From: Trichosporon coremiiforme
Taxonomy: Eukaryota > Basidiomycota > Tremellomycetes > Trichosporonales > Trichosporonaceae
Direction: 5' to 3'
Length of the DNA: 64,000 nt
Assembly (NCBI GenBank): GCA_039545355.1
Contig: BCJJ01000009.1
Location: 177,305-241,304, forward strand
In this document: positions 1-12,500 of the stretch, in pieces
Layout of the letters: each line of letters begins with the position of its first letter
Numbering within the stretch: the first letter of the stretch is position 1
Notes under the pieces: model-generated
What the model was told of the DNA's origin: nothing
Database searches by the model: none
Seen by the model: only the letters and a program-made list of their open reading frames with translations
Made by a program: the position numbers and the translations under genes

Positions 1-630
1 AACCCGTTCCAGCAGCCGCGCGAGTTGGGCCGTCGCCGTCCCCGCACTCGTCGCGATTCGACGGCCCCGCCGCCCAAGGACGGAGCGGACGTAACCGAGC
101 CCGGCACGCCTCTGACGCCTGTGCCAGCGACGCCGGCATCGGCGACCCCCGGACCAGCGGAGGCAGCTGATGCGGCTCCGTTGACGCAGGAGGGCCTCGA
201 TGCCGTCTCTGCCGCCGTGAAGGCTGATGCTCCCTCTTCGTCCGACGACGAGGACGCAATTGTCGTGCGCGAGCCCGTGCCCGGCGAGATTGACGTGGGC
301 ACCTGCATCTCAGGCGGGCAGTGGCAGCGCGTCGCCCTGTCTCGCGCCTTTATGCGCAGCGAGAGCGCAGACCTCGTCGTGTTCGACGAGCCCTCGGCGA
401 GTCTGGACCCGAAAGCCGAGAGCGAACTCTTCGACCGGATCCACTCGCTGTCGCGCCAGAACTCGACGACGATCTTCATCTCGCACCGTTATGCCACCGT
501 CAAGAGGGCAGACAAGATCGCCTTCGTCGATCACGGCACCATTGTCGAGTTTGGCAGCCACGACGAGCTCATGAAGAAGCGCGGCAAGTACTGGGAAATG
601 TACACGCTGCAGGCCGAGGCCTTCCTGTAG
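1..630 (+). CDS. ABC transporter ATP-binding domain, 3' end (5'-truncated by window)
   Basis: The frame is open from base 1 and ends with TAG at 628-630, so the gene starts upstream of the window. The C-terminal half shows the catalytic elements of an ABC nucleotide-binding domain: signature CISGGQWQR (about 300-330), Walker B LVVFDEPSASLDP (about 375-410), switch-histidine segment FISHR (about 475-490) and the usual end, in which a short D/E-rich turn is followed by GKYWEMY. The Walker A lies outside the window. Before the signature there are about 85 residues of Pro/Ala/Thr/Asp-rich low-complexity sequence, which is not part of a normal NBD and looks like a lineage-specific insertion in the helical subdomain. 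ATP-driven membrane export is the family role; the substrate cannot be read. The half-transporter (B-type) assignment is inference. Confidence 0.85.
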   Translation, partial: NPFQQPRELGRRRPRTRRDSTAPPPKDGADVTEPGTPLTPVPATPASATPGPAEAADAAPLTQEGLDAVSAAVKADAPSSSDDEDAIVVREPVPGEIDVGTCISGGQWQRVALSRAFMRSESADLVVFDEPSASLDPKAESELFDRIHSLSRQNSTTIFISHRYATVKRADKIAFVDHGTIVEFGSHDELMKKRGKYWEMYTLQAEAFL

Positions 631-1610
631 TGTGCAGCTAGCGCAGGTCCGTACCATTCATAGGAGACTGCTCGTATCCTCGTTCAAACAGATCCTTCCC
701 TGTTGTATATTATGCACAACCCAACTCTGTGTCTCATTCCGTTTCATGCCTCCTGCCCCTTAGGACATTGCACTGAGCCCTCGCAGGTCGCTCACGAGCT
801 CCTGCCCGCCAGAAGCCGGGAGAGCGTAACCCTGTCTTAGCCGTCGAAGCGCACCCATGCGTTCTGGTGTCGTTGGTAGCTCTCCCTTTTACGTTGTCAG
901 CGGCCTAGATGAATTGGGATCGCAAGGCGCTTAATTGGCATCAGCGGATCCGCGGTCTGGTGCTGGCTTCTCGGCCCACCTCAGGGCCCAACCAGCGCGC
1001 CAAGGATAAAGGGCAGACGGGCGTGGCGTCGGGATTTTCTGCGATTCCTGCGATTGCGTTCATTGTGCCCTCGTTACCGTGTTGTCTCTGCAGTCTGCGG
1101 TGGCCCCGTATCGGTCGCATAGCCGTATAATGATGCAGAAGCGGGACCGTACGCAGGACTGTCGCGGGCGGAGCCGCTTCTTCAGCCGGTTCCAAAGAAC
1201 TCGCAAACGAAGACGAACCGCGTCGTGCAACCAGTCACGCGCGCTTGGCTGACGGCAAGTCCCTGATGAGCCGGGTTGCCCCTTCGTTTACAGGCGTCGA
1301 CGGGCAATGCAGTGGGCTCGAGCACGCTCGCCAGTGGAGCCAGAGCCCGAGCGCTGCTCCTCGTGCGACCGGTCACATCGGAAGGGGTCCAAGGGGCGTG
1401 GACGGCCTGAGTGGTGGCGTCGTGGCTGCCGACTGCGAGGGCCTGCAAGGGCCATCGAGGAAGGAGCAGGTGACGCGCTGTCGCCTGTTCTATATAACCC
1501 ACGCACGCTCAAGCGAGTAGATCCCCCGTCTCGCCGTCTCTGCTCTGACTGAAACACTTGTTGTTCTCGCTACCAGCTCTGCTACCATCATACCCTCCCA
1601 GTTCACGAAG
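631..1610. other. Intergenic, no gene recognised
   Basis: Between the ABC gene and the small membrane-protein gene I see only short spurious frames without coding character. The right end carries the TATA element listed separately. Confidence 0.5.
1491..1497 (+). promoter_or_regulatory. TATA box of small membrane protein gene
   Basis: TATATAA lies 114 bp upstream of the ATG at 1611, followed by a pyrimidine-rich stretch that would form the transcript leader. It is the only good TATA element in the region. Confidence 0.5.
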
Positions 1611-2010
1611 ATGAACGCCCTCGCCGCCCTCCTGTGTGCTGGTGAGTGGATGCCTCTCAGCGGAGATTCTGACGCCAGTCGCGCTCGTGCTCTCGCTTGT
1701 CGCCGCCCACCCGCTCCCGCTCTACGAGCACTCCGTCTCGTCTGTCGCGTCGGTCCCCGCCCTGCCTGCCCTGCCCGACGCCGGCACGATCTGGAACGGC
1801 ATCGAAACATTCCGACAGAACCTCAGCGATCCGCGCTTCTTCACGATTGTTCTGTTCGTGACCGCGGTCCTGAATCTGCTCACGGTCGTGCTTGCGCTGG
1901 TTCTCTACCGCGTCACCCGCCGCGAGCCGCAACCGACGCCGATGCCGCGCCGCGCCGTCCCGCACCTCCGCGCCGTCAGCGTTGACAGCTTCAATCTCAA
2001 GTCGGTGTAG
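1611..2010 (+). CDS. Small single-pass membrane protein with signal peptide (hypothetical)
   Basis: Two exons, 1611-1641 and 1679-2010, encode 120 residues. The 37 nt intron has a GTGAGT donor and ends CTGACGCCAG; removing it joins MNALAALLCA to VALVLSLVAAHPLP in frame, giving a textbook signal peptide that is absent without splicing. A second hydrophobic segment at about residues 64-86 is followed by RVTRR and a Pro/Arg-rich tail, so a type I topology is predicted: lumenal part about 20-63, cytosolic tail about 87-120. There is no recognisable domain. An alternative unspliced frame from 1636 exists but lacks the clean signal peptide. Function unknown. Confidence 0.65.
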
Positions 2011-2783
2011 CGTCTGTTCATACAACCAAGTGACAAGGACGCTTCGACACTACCGCACGGACACTCTCGACTTGCTCGATTCGGACACTTCTCAACCTCT
2101 CATCCCGGAACAATACTTGTATCCCGGATCGCATCAAGGACACTCGCATCTGACACGCTTGTCAACCCAATCTACCTTACAGCTGGTTAATGTGCCTACG
2201 GCCATGTGTGTATACCATCATGTATCTGTTGTATTCGCCCGTCGGTAGGAACGCTGGACCCGAGTTCGTGGGTCAGCAGACTAACGCTTCTGACACATAC
2301 TAAAAGCCCCTGACTAAGCCATGATCTAGGCGTGGCCCGAACACAGGCCGTGACTAGCTCAACGCGATACGGCTGTCCGCCTAGACATCAGCCTGATGAT
2401 GATCGACGCGGCCCCTGGGCATCGCTTGGCTGCAGAGGCTCCTTTGACACCCCAGTATCCCTACAGAACTGATACACAGACGAGGAGCAGTCCGCGACAA
2501 TATCCATGGACCTCGAACACCTAGTAGTGGAACTTGTGAAGGTCTTGAAGTCTTGTGGCGGGCGGTGGAGTTGTCGGTATGGAGTGGTGGACGTGTATCG
2601 ACCCCGAGTATGGCAAATCGCCGCGGTTCTCTGCAACCGTCAGATTCCAAAGCACATGACAAGGCCTTGTTGTAGTGCTATGAGTCTTGCTCTTGGATCG
2701 GGCAAATATAACATTGACTACTAACAACTGTACGCTAATGATTGTGGCTTCCCTAAGCCCCCGTCCCCAACGCCAGCAGGACC
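2011..2783. other. Intergenic (convergent), no gene recognised
   Basis: This region lies between the 3' ends of the small membrane protein (plus) and the Dal5-like transporter (minus). The frames are short and carry no recognisable motif. Confidence 0.5.
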
Positions 2784-4832
2784 TTAAGTGACGTAAACGA
2801 ATTCCTTGTTCTCGCGGTCCGTCAAGTCAAGCTCTCCGTTGACCTGGGCACGGTACGCGCGCTCCTCCGGCGAGATTCCCTCGGCGGCAAAGTACGCGGC
2901 GCGCTTCCTGTTCGTGGTGACGTAGTACCACCACCATCCGGCCGTGATGATGGTCGCCGCGATAAGGCAGATGGCGCACCCGATGAGGCCGCGGTGGTAC
3001 TTGGGCGCATCGGAGGGGATGAAGATCTGGGATCCAATGACCTGTCATGTCAGCTCAATTCAAGGCTGTGAAACTCACGTTTCCGATGCAGTACACGACG
3101 AGGGACGAGGCGCCGAAGAACGACTTCTTCGTCCTTCCGGCAACGTTCATCGAGATCATGGGCCAGGCGGTGATGAACGTGGCGATCGAGTACGTCAGAC
3201 TGAACAGCCAGACGCCCCAGCGCGCCCAGCGGCCGACCTCGGCGAGGCCGACGAAGAGGAGGACGAAGGCGCAGAAGGCCTGGTAGAAGATGGCGAGCGG
3301 GAAGCGGAGCTTCGGGTAGTAACGGATGGCGATCGACGTCGAGATGATGATCGTAAACGTGACGGCGTACGTCGGGAGCTGGTACAGAATGGACTCGAGG
3401 TCGCTGAAACCGAAGCCCTTGTACACGAGCGTGTTGAAGACCTTGGCGGTTAGCTTTGAGTGTTGGGTACGTAGAGGGATGGAAGACATATTGCGGAGTA
3501 CTCACGGTAATGGATCCGTTAGGGATGTTGCCGGACAAAGCGAAGAGCATCGCGAACCTGAGTACTGTCAGCATGCATGTAGTAACACAGCGTGCGCTGG
3601 GGAGTGCGTTTGAGAGCGTTCGAGGCGAGGGAGGCAGAACCTGCGCTGTCACGGTGGTTGTGCCACAGACCACCCACGGACCACCACGACTGGCACTCGT
3701 CCATTTCTGCCCGCCCTCAACTCCACCACCGGTCACGGACCAACCACTCGAGCATGCACTCACCAGTACTGCGGGTCCCTGAAGCACTCCTTGACCTGGT
3801 GCCACTTCCACGGGTGCTGGGTCGATCCGGTCGCGTTCTCGACAATGCGCGCCTTGGCCATGCGCTTCTCACGCTTGGACAGCCACCAGACCTCGTTGGG
3901 CGTGCCTCCAAAAATAAAGAACACGATGCCCATGCCGACAGTGACACCGCCGAGGAAAAAGTTGATGACGCGCCAGCCCGAGAGACCGCCGCTCTCCTGC
4001 GCGTTCTTGCCGATGTAGTAGATTCCTACACCGAATATCATGGCGAAGAAACTGTTCATCGAGTAATAGAGTCCTTGCCTCAAACCCTGCTCGCGGCGAA
4101 GCCACCAGGTGGACGTAAAAATGGCGAAACCGGGAGTACTGGGGAAGGTCAGCAAAGATGGTCGAAATCCCGGAAAAATCCAAGCATCACTCACACTACG
4201 GCCTCAAACCAGCCCAGAAGGGTGCGCACGGCCGCGAGCTGCGCGTAGTTGTTGCACGCGCCGAGGCAGAGGACCATGGCACCCCAAATGATGACACAGA
4301 CGGCGAGGCCACGTCCCAGCGGCACCTTCTGCAGAACCCAGGCCATGGGATACTGCGCCACAGCATAGGACATGTAGAAAAAGCTGCTCAAATTACCGAA
4401 CTGGTTGCCTACGAGGTGTGTGTCCTCGCGGAGACCGAAAACAACGCCGGACGAGAGACTTGTCTTGTCGGAATACTGGAGACCATAGACTGGCATGTTA
4501 GCGTTATGCCGTCATCGATAATGACTTCTGCTCTGCAGAACAGGCTATCTGCGCTAGCCCAGGGCGCACCGGAGCCGGATTGCGGAAGCAGGCGCAGACG
4601 CAATGAGTGCAGAATCCAACTCACTGATCATGAGCATCGGCATGAGGATGAGGTCGACCTTGAGCATGAGCTTCTTGTACTCCTGGGGCGTGAACTCGTC
4701 ATGCTCATGCACGAGCTGCTCCGCTTCGTTGGCGGCGGGGTCGTGGATGGAAACGCCGGCTTCATGCTTGGTGTGGGAGTGCTTCGAGTCGACAGTTGCG
4801 AGCTTGAGGTCGTCGACCTTGTTCTCGGACAT
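2784..4832 (-). CDS. MFS transporter, Dal5/allantoate-nicotinate permease-like (ACS family)
   Basis: Six exons on the minus strand (4832-4625, 4489-4195, 4138-3764, 3557-3506, 3441-3079, 3041-2784) give 516 residues, the usual length for this family. Frame is preserved across all five introns. After a hydrophilic N-terminus come the family landmarks: YGLQYSDKTSLS in TM1, a WxR-type loop after TM4-5 (TSTWWLRREQGLR), a central loop EVWWLSKREKRMAKARI, and SGNIPNGSI after the loop; the tail after the last TM is Glu/Arg-rich. Members of the anion:cation symporter group import small organic anions such as allantoate, nicotinate or ureidosuccinate at the plasma membrane; the substrate here cannot be deduced. 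Intron 3 (206 nt) and intron 1 (135 nt) are longer than the 36-64 nt of the others. Confidence 0.85.
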
Positions 4833-6168
4833 GGTGGTGCTGGACTCCACCTGCGGTGATAAGGGCGCAATCGAGATAAACAAGAGATACCAAAGGGGAG
4901 CCGCGGTTCCGGTCTGGGTTATAAGGGGAGGGCACACCCACCGTCCCGGCTAGTGCAGTAAGCTGGAACTGCTGTTTGCGCGACGATCCTTGGTCCACCC
5001 GCCATGAGCCGTCCTCTGCCGCACAAAGTCGCAAAAGGTGGGCACGCCATCAGCTCTCGTATCGCGCTATAGTTATCTTCTGGCACTCTCAAGCGACGGT
5101 GGGCCAGTCGGATCGCGCGTCGTCGGGGCAGCTCCAATCGTGCCTTGCAGCGGGCCTGGGATTGTCTCATCTGAACTCGACCTCGTTGGCTGTTTTGGTT
5201 TACCCCACGGCGTTCCCCGCATCCATCTCAGATCCAGCCCGCAACGCCCGGTAGAACGCCCAGTGTCGTTGGAAGCCCACGGGGACGCACGTGAGCTGAG
5301 GCCTGGCACTGGCCTGGCGCACAAGCAGCCAGAGCGCAGGCAGTTTGACACAGGGTTCGTCCGAAATTGCGGCTTGAACGCGAGTGGGCAAGCCTCGTTA
5401 CACCGGACGGCGCGGTCAGGTGCTCTGCAGCCTCTTCAGGCGCTGCTCAGGCGCTGCTCAGTTCTGCGCATCGCCCCGCCAGTTTCCATTTGCGGATGCA
5501 TGCCAAGCTTTATCGTCAGGCGCGCGGGGCGCGGGGAGGGGGGATGCGCAAAGATTCCGGCTCGGAATCCACGCGGAGCTCACCTCGCACAGGCGGGGCC
5601 GTCGGCGCCGCCAGGGCCAGCGCTTCTGCGCTGCGTATATTTTCAGAGGCTGATTAGCGTCGGCAGCTTCCCCACCTTTTCTAGCTGCGAGATTTTCAGG
5701 CTGACTCTTCCTTCCCATGGACAGGCTGCTCACACGAGCACAGATAAGCTTACAGACTATCGCGGAGAAATGCGCAGAAAGAGATCTGCTATCTTTCTTC
5801 TGCCCGATATGAACAGATTTTGGACCAACGGCATTATCGGTCCAAGAAGAAGGCTAAGGGATGATTTCGGTGGGTTGTCCGAGGAATTGCAAACAACCCT
5901 GCTCCGCACACCGAGATGTGACCTGCTCGCTCCAAGTCTGCTGGATTGGCAGCCGGAGTCCAGCAGATGTGAATTCTGCATCAATCCGGTTCGGAAGCAG
6001 ACAGGCTGATGCAGGCGAAAGGTACTGCCCACCTATCGCGCGTAGTGGAGCATGGGTTGAACCCCATGGACATTCAGGTTATACGCAGCGTATAAACGCT
6101 TCCATTACACAACACGTGGACAACTCTAATATTCACTTCCGTGTCGATTTAACCGGATCCTTATGCCT
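4833..6168. other. Intergenic region upstream of Dal5-like gene
   Basis: This holds the promoter of the minus-strand transporter. It contains a short tandem repeat of CAGGCGCTGCT near 5432-5460, a G-rich tract near 5520-5545, a perfect 7+1+7 palindrome TATACGCAGCGTATA at about 6079-6094, and a hairpin with CATGGG/CCCATG arms near 6050-6068. A 323-codon frame (5038-6009, plus) is open but has no protein-like character. Confidence 0.45.
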
Positions 6169-7670
6169 CTACACCTTCTCCTCGCCTGTCGCCTTGATCT
6201 CCTGGATGTCAGAGTCAACCTCGTCGGTGACCGCCGTCGGCTCCGGGTCGACGTTCTCGAGGTACTTCCAGAACGCGTAGCCGAGCGGAAGCAGCGAGGC
6301 GATGGCAACGGCGCCATAGCAGATGCCGAGCGTGAGGTAGTTCGGGCTCATCCTGAGGTCAGCTGAGCAGCCGGTTAGTACTCACGTCTGGATGCCGAAC
6401 GCAAGACACAGGCCCGTGCCCTGCAGACCCTTGAAAATGCCTGAGTAGTAAGTCATGCGGCGCGAGCCCTCCGAGGCCAGCATTGAGAAGTAAAACACGA
6501 GCACGACGTGGTACGCTGCTGTTAGCAGAGTTGGCCAAGATCACTTACTGGGGTACGACAGGCCGAAGATGAGGTAGACGACAAGGCCCTTGACGTACGC
6601 CGCGCCGTCGGCCCAGTCAATGACCTCGATCTTGTTCTTCATGCTCGCTGACTCGATGTTAAGCCCCTGCCAGAGATAGTACCCGAACCAGGACGCGCAG
6701 ACCATGATGAAGAGGGTGCAGAAGCCCGCAGCCCCGCGCTGGCGGTTCGTCCACCCCTTACGGTCGAGGAGACGAGAGAGCGCCTCGGCAGTCGGAATCT
6801 GGATCGCCCAGTACAGAAGCGTGTTGAGAGATCGGGCACGGAGGGAGAAGTTGCGCGCGTTGTACGAGCCGACGAACACGAGCCAGAAGTCGGAGCTGAA
6901 CATCGCCAGAGCGACGAGCAGGACCTTTGGCGACACCCATGTTCCGGCCATCTCGCGCAGGGTCTGCATGAAGGTCAGATCGCCCATGATCATGCTTCCG
7001 GCCGGGATCGTGCTGCCGTCCTTCGTCTTGACACGGTCGCTGGGCAGGATGAAGAAGAATGCTGCCAGCGCCGCACACAGGTGGATTGCGAGCCATGCGC
7101 CGAGCACACCCTGGCTCACGCCCGCCGCCTTGCTCTTGTGAATGTTAGCGCCGAAGGCTACGGCTGCTCCGACGAGACTGCCGCTTGCGAGACCAAGCCA
7201 CTGGTTGTTGATGAAGTGACCCTTTTCTTTGCGTGTCGCATATGCCATCGAGATGTACGTCGTGGATACCCAGACGAGCGAGCTGCCCATGCCCCAGTAG
7301 ATCGACAAAACGAGGGGGAAGACCATCTCGCCCCTTGCCTGGAAGTACATGAGACCGGCGATGTAGACCGCATAACCCGTAGGACCGATAACGAGGAACC
7401 AGCGCACGTTACAGTAGCGCAAGATCAGGGGGACGAAGAAAGAGCACACGCCGAAGACACCGTTACCGAGGCTGTTCTGGATTCCTGAAAGCAGCGCGCT
7501 GTTTGCCTGCCCTCCGCCGGCGCCGAGTCCCGTGATGGCCAGGTAGATACTTAAAAGTCAGTCGCGCCGGCGGTGATTACGTACCCAGGTGCTGCGCCGA
7601 GGATTGCGCTTGCAACCCAGTTCTGGGCGCGAGCACTCGCTAAGAAGGGAATGGTAGGGGGGAACAGCAT
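6169..7670 (-). CDS. UNC93-like MFS-fold membrane protein
   Basis: Four exons (7670-7585, 7549-6549, 6515-6386, 6352-6169) encode 466 residues. The three introns are 35, 33 and 33 nt, each with a branch-like CTGAC or CTAAC just before the acceptor, and frame is kept throughout. The family landmark GIYLAITGLGAGGG after TM1 and the TM-rich body (FINNQWLGLASGSLVGA, NARNFSLRARSLNTLLYWA) match fungal UNC93-like proteins (DUF895), which are polytopic and often located to plasma or vacuolar membrane. Transport activity is not established for the family in fungi. The start ATG at 7670 gives a short N-terminus; a further upstream exon is possible, so the extreme N-terminus is uncertain. The C-terminal tail is acidic and cytosolic. 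Confidence 0.75.
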
Positions 7671-9523
7671 CGTGCTTGCTTCAGAGTCAGAGAATCATGT
7701 CTGTCAATAAGTAGACCTGAGCGTGAGGGACAAAGTTTGCTCCGGGTGGGTATCAGGTGGGCCACGCCCGGAATGGCATTAGTAAAGCCATGCAACTGGA
7801 GATTAGCGAATACCGTCGGAGGGCTCCACGGCACGACGGTTAAGACCGATGCAGGCCCGCGCGAGTCCCCCGCGTCTCCGCTTTTCGATAAGTTATCATG
7901 AGAGCGCTCGAGTCAGTTATCGGGCTGCTCTGTTAGCGGAGCTCTCTCGGATCATCCCTTCCATGGACGGAGAGAGCGGCGTCTCCTCAACGGTGCGTAT
8001 AAACAGCAGCCCACCTGCACGTGGGATTCACATGTGGCTCCGCTGTCCATCAGCTTCCGCTCACGGTATCTCGGGCCGAAGAACCGGTAGATCGTTGTCC
8101 CGAAATCACGTGCAGCTGATTAGCTGACTTCGACTCTCACGAGGGTGTCGACCGACAGCATGGGAAAGTGCGCACCCAAGATAGGCGTTTGGCTCGGGGC
8201 CTGAACGTCAGCGGTGGACCTGACTTCTAGAAGACCGCACACCCGCACCCTCGGTGTGACGCCGACCTGGCTGCATTGCTCGCTCGTCTCGCACCTTAAT
8301 AAGCTTCACATGCTCCAACGCACTCACAAGACAGGTCTCAGGCAATTCTGTCGGCATTTACGCTCAACCGTACGACACGGCACGAGTGGGCCTGCGTCAT
8401 GGGCCACCGTACGACCCCACCAACGTACACCTCGAGTTCACCAGAGGTACGGAAGCATTCGATGAAACCTGCCTCTTCTGGCACCCCATCATGCAGTGCC
8501 AGGCACGAGGACGAGAGTGTCTCGGCGCGCTCATGGTGGGGCACGTTGGGGACCTGGTGGACCCCAGCCGGTGCAGAATGCACACTGCAGAAGTCGATCA
8601 GAAGTTCCCACGGCCATGAGATCGGAGGCATGAGCCGGCCTAGCCCTCACGGCATCAACCCTTAGGTTCTCATTTACAGCAGAGGAAGACCTTGACAGGT
8701 CACTTGGCATCCCTCCTCGCAGGTGCGCAGGCTCAGGGCTGTGAATGTCACGCATGTGTCAATGGAATAAGTGAGCTGGCTACTTCTGATATGTCCAAGC
8801 TGCATGTTCTCACCCTCGGAGCGAGCTCCGTTGCAGAAGAGCACAGCTGGGAGCACATTGGACCAGCCATCGGATGTTCGGTGACGTCGGTGTGCCTCCG
8901 TTGCGTCACGTGTGCCTGGCTAACCGCTATCTCGGTAGTTTGCGAAGACTCAAGCCTAGCGTCGGAACCAAGGTTTCCAGAGAGCCGTCCCATTCCTCTT
9001 GGGCTCGAATGTTGCATGTCTCTTACAATTACGATGCAGAAGTACGCAAGTGCGTACGAGAGAACAGGCTCGGGCTGGACTGTGGGATCTATTTCACGCG
9101 GTGGATTGCAACCCTGGGTTTCTGCACTTTCGACGACGACCCTCGGCTCGCGGCTCGGCCGATCGGCGTGACACCGAACTCGCCGATACGCTTCATGCTT
9201 CACATGCTCCATCGCACGCACTGTACCTGCGGCCCTGCTCCAAGAACCTTGCCCTGCTGCCCATCACATGAGCCGGCACCAGACCGCAGCAAGGCGCCCC
9301 CGGACTTATCGTGCGGGCCCCTCGTGCGGCGGCTCGGCCCCTCGGCGGCCCCCGACCAGAGAGCCATACCACATGAGCCGTAACATCCGAGCTTACTACG
9401 TCACTTGACGACGGGCGTTCCAGTTTCTCGCACATCGGTCAAACTTGATCCCCAGATCGCACTAGCGGCCACTATATAGGACGGTGGGCAGCTAGTGTGT
9501 TCCCTCATCCCAACTTTTGCGAC
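7671..9523. other. Divergent intergenic region between UNC93-like and alpha-glucosidase genes
   Basis: This 1.85 kb region has no convincing gene. It probably holds both promoters. Two diverged copies of a segment of about 70 bp are visible (near 8250-8330 and 9160-9225), each with a CGGYGTGACRCCGA block followed by GCTTCACATGCTCCA. The right end has the TATA box of the alpha-glucosidase. Confidence 0.45.
9473..9478 (+). promoter_or_regulatory. TATA box of GH31 gene
   Basis: TATATA in the context CACTATATAGG, 51 bp upstream of the chosen ATG at 9524. The short distance implies a short leader and supports the 9524 start over upstream frames. Confidence 0.5.
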
Positions 9524-12500
9524 ATGTTGTGGTCGCTCATCCCCCATCTCACACTTGCGGCAGCGCAGGTTGTGATCCCCTCGCCTGTCGAACACACTGG
9601 CGACGTCGACGCTTGCCAGGGCTATGTCCTGAAGGTCACGCAGAGCGACTGCGGCCTGGATGGCGAGCTCACGCTGAAGGGCAAGTGCGGCGCATACGGC
9701 CCGGACTACGAAAAGCTCAAGCTCACCGTGCGACACGACAACGATGACCGTCTCCGCGTCCACATCGCCGATGCAGAGGGCAAGGCGCATGTCGTACCCG
9801 ACGACGTGGCACAGGAGGGCTGGCCGAAGCTCGATGGCCAGGGACAGCGCGAGTCCAACCTGCAGTTCGACTACACTGAGGACCCCTTCACCTTCAAGGT
9901 GACCCGCAAGTCGGACGGAGAGGTCATCTTCGATACCTCCGGTCAGGCCCTCATCTTTGAAGAGCAGTATGTCCGCGTGAAGAGTGCCCTCGCCGAGGGT
10001 TCGAACCTCCAGGGCGCGGCGCAGTCGTCCGACAACTTCACCCTCCCCATCACCGAGGAGGGCTATGTCCGCACCCTCTGGAACAGGGACGCCTACAGCG
10101 TTCCTGGGCGCACCAACCTGTACGGCTCCCACCCCATCATCGTCAACCAGAAGGTCGGTGAGAACCCGTCCGCGTCCGGTGTCTTCCTCCTCAACTCGAA
10201 CGGCATGGACATCAAGTTCCCCGAGCAGGGCAAGTACATCGAGTACAACACGCTCGGAGGCATTGCCGACTTCTTCTTCCTGAACGGTCCGACGCCGGCC
10301 GACGTGTCCCGCCAAGCCGCCGCCATCTGGAAACCCTCGCCCATGGTCCCGTACTGGAGTCTCGGTTTCCACTCCTGTCGCTATGGCTACGAGGACATCT
10401 TCGAGGTCGCCGAGGTCATTGCTAACTACTCTGCGGCCGGAATCCCCCTCCAGACCCAGTGGATGGACATTGACTACATGTACGAACGCTGGATTATGAC
10501 TCTCGACCCGCCCCGATTTGCTCTCGACAAAGTCCAGTACGTTATCGACCATCTGCACAACAACTCCATGCAGTTTATCGTGATGGTGGACCCGGCGACG
10601 TTCAGCGGGATGAGCTCGATGCCTGCTACGCATTATCAGGCGTTCCAGTCCGGTCTCCAGCAGAAGGCCTTCCTCGCTTACGACGACGGGAACATCTACC
10701 AGGGAGTGGTTTGGCCCGGACCTACTGTCTTCCCCGATTGGACCGCCGAAGGCGCCCAGGGCTGGTGGGACTCGGAGTTCATGCGCTTCTTCAACACCGA
10801 GACCGGCGTCAACGTCGACGGCATCTGGCTAGACATGAACGAAGCGGCAAATTTCCTACCGTATCTCGAAGGTGAGTACGCAGCGCGTTTCTGTGCAAAA
10901 AATGGGGTCGAAAGACGAAGAATTGCGGTGTAGAGAAGGAAAAATGTGGAAATCTTGTGAGCAGAAGTTCGAGTGGATGAGGTGCCACTCGGGCCAGATG
11001 TAGGGTCACGTGGCGGATATACTCCCGTCAACCACGTGACCGCCTCCACCGACTCTGGCTCCCGCCCGCCTGGGACCATCGGAACCTACCCTGCGTTTCA
11101 GACGCGGGCTGTGCCTGTGCCCCTGATGAGCGGCTGTGTGAGACGCGTCTTGCGCGTTGCAGACGATGATGGCCGCCAGGAGCCGACGGATGATGCGACG
11201 GAGAGATCTCAGTCCGGAGTAAAGTGCTGACACCCAGCGAACATCTACCGCATCTCGAAGGAGCGCGAGGCCCCGCCCGTCCGCAAGCTTCCGCGCACAA
11301 TCCCGCGCAGCAATGAGCAGTTCCCTCGCTTCGAGGCTGGCAAGAACATCTCTGACCCATGGGGCAAGGGCCAGCCTCAGTCTGGCCCCGAGCAGGTTCT
11401 CGGCAACCAGGACGGAGGCTCAATCATCGAGAAGCGCCAAAACGACAACTCGTCCGGCAACTACCCCGAGTCGGACGCCGACTTCATGTCGGCGGGCCTT
11501 GACTCGCAGTGGCTCTACCCTCCGTACCGTATCAATGACCGCCGCGCGCCCCCCTCGACCGGTGGTGGCGCCGACCTCGGTGTCAAGAATATCTCCGACT
11601 TCACTGCGCGCACAGACATCGTGCAGGGTAACGGCGCCCGGATGTATTCCGAGCACAACCTGTACGGCTCGCGTCACTCGATCGCGACGCGCAACTCGCT
11701 GCTGAAGCGCCGTCCGAACCACCGCCCGTTCACTGTTGCACGTGCTTCGTACTCTGGCACGCCTTCAGCCGTGTGGATGGGCGACAACATTGCGACATGG
11801 GACCAGTATATCAGCACGATCCCGCAGATGCTGTCACTCACGGCAGTGTCAGGGATCGGCGTCGTTGGTGCCGACAGCTGTGGTTTCGGAGGAAACACGA
11901 CCGAGACCCTGTGCGCTCGCTGGGCCTGGCTGGGCGCCTTCAACACCTTCTACCGCAACCACAACGAGATCAGCGCCATCCCGCAGGAGTTCTACCGCTG
12001 GCCTATCACCGCCGAGGCGGCCAGGAACGCGGGCAAGGTCCGTCTCCAGCTCCTCGACTACCTCTACACAGCCGTGCACCAGCACTCGGTCGACGGTACC
12101 CCTACCGTTTGGCCCGTTTCGTGGGTCCACCCCCAGGAGGCGGAGAGTATCAAGATTGAAACCCAATTTTACTTTGGCCCCAGCATCCTGGTTGCTCCCG
12201 TTGTCAACGAGAACTCGACCTCGGTCGATGTCTGGTTCGCCCCTGGTGAGACATTCTACGACTACTTCACGCTCGCCGCGACCCAGGGCGAGGGCTGGAA
12301 GAAGCTCAACGATGTCGGATATGAGACCATGCCCGTCTATATCCGTGGTGGCAGCGTTGTGCCCCTCCGCAAGGGCGACGCGATGACGACCGAGGAGAAC
12401 ATGAAGCTCCCCTTCGAGCTCGTTGTCACTCCCGGCAAGGACGGCAAGGCGACGGGCACCCTGTACACGGACGACGGCGAGACCCTCGACTCTGAGTACA

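Noticed and set aside
5038..6009. Plus-strand open frame of 323 codons upstream of the Dal5-like gene
   Set aside because: Peptide composition is not protein-like, no motif or domain is visible, and it lies in the promoter region; GC-rich DNA gives long chance frames.
9401..10633. Minus-strand frame of 410 codons opposite the GH31 gene
   Set aside because: Antisense shadow; the plus strand has active-site motifs and a signal peptide.
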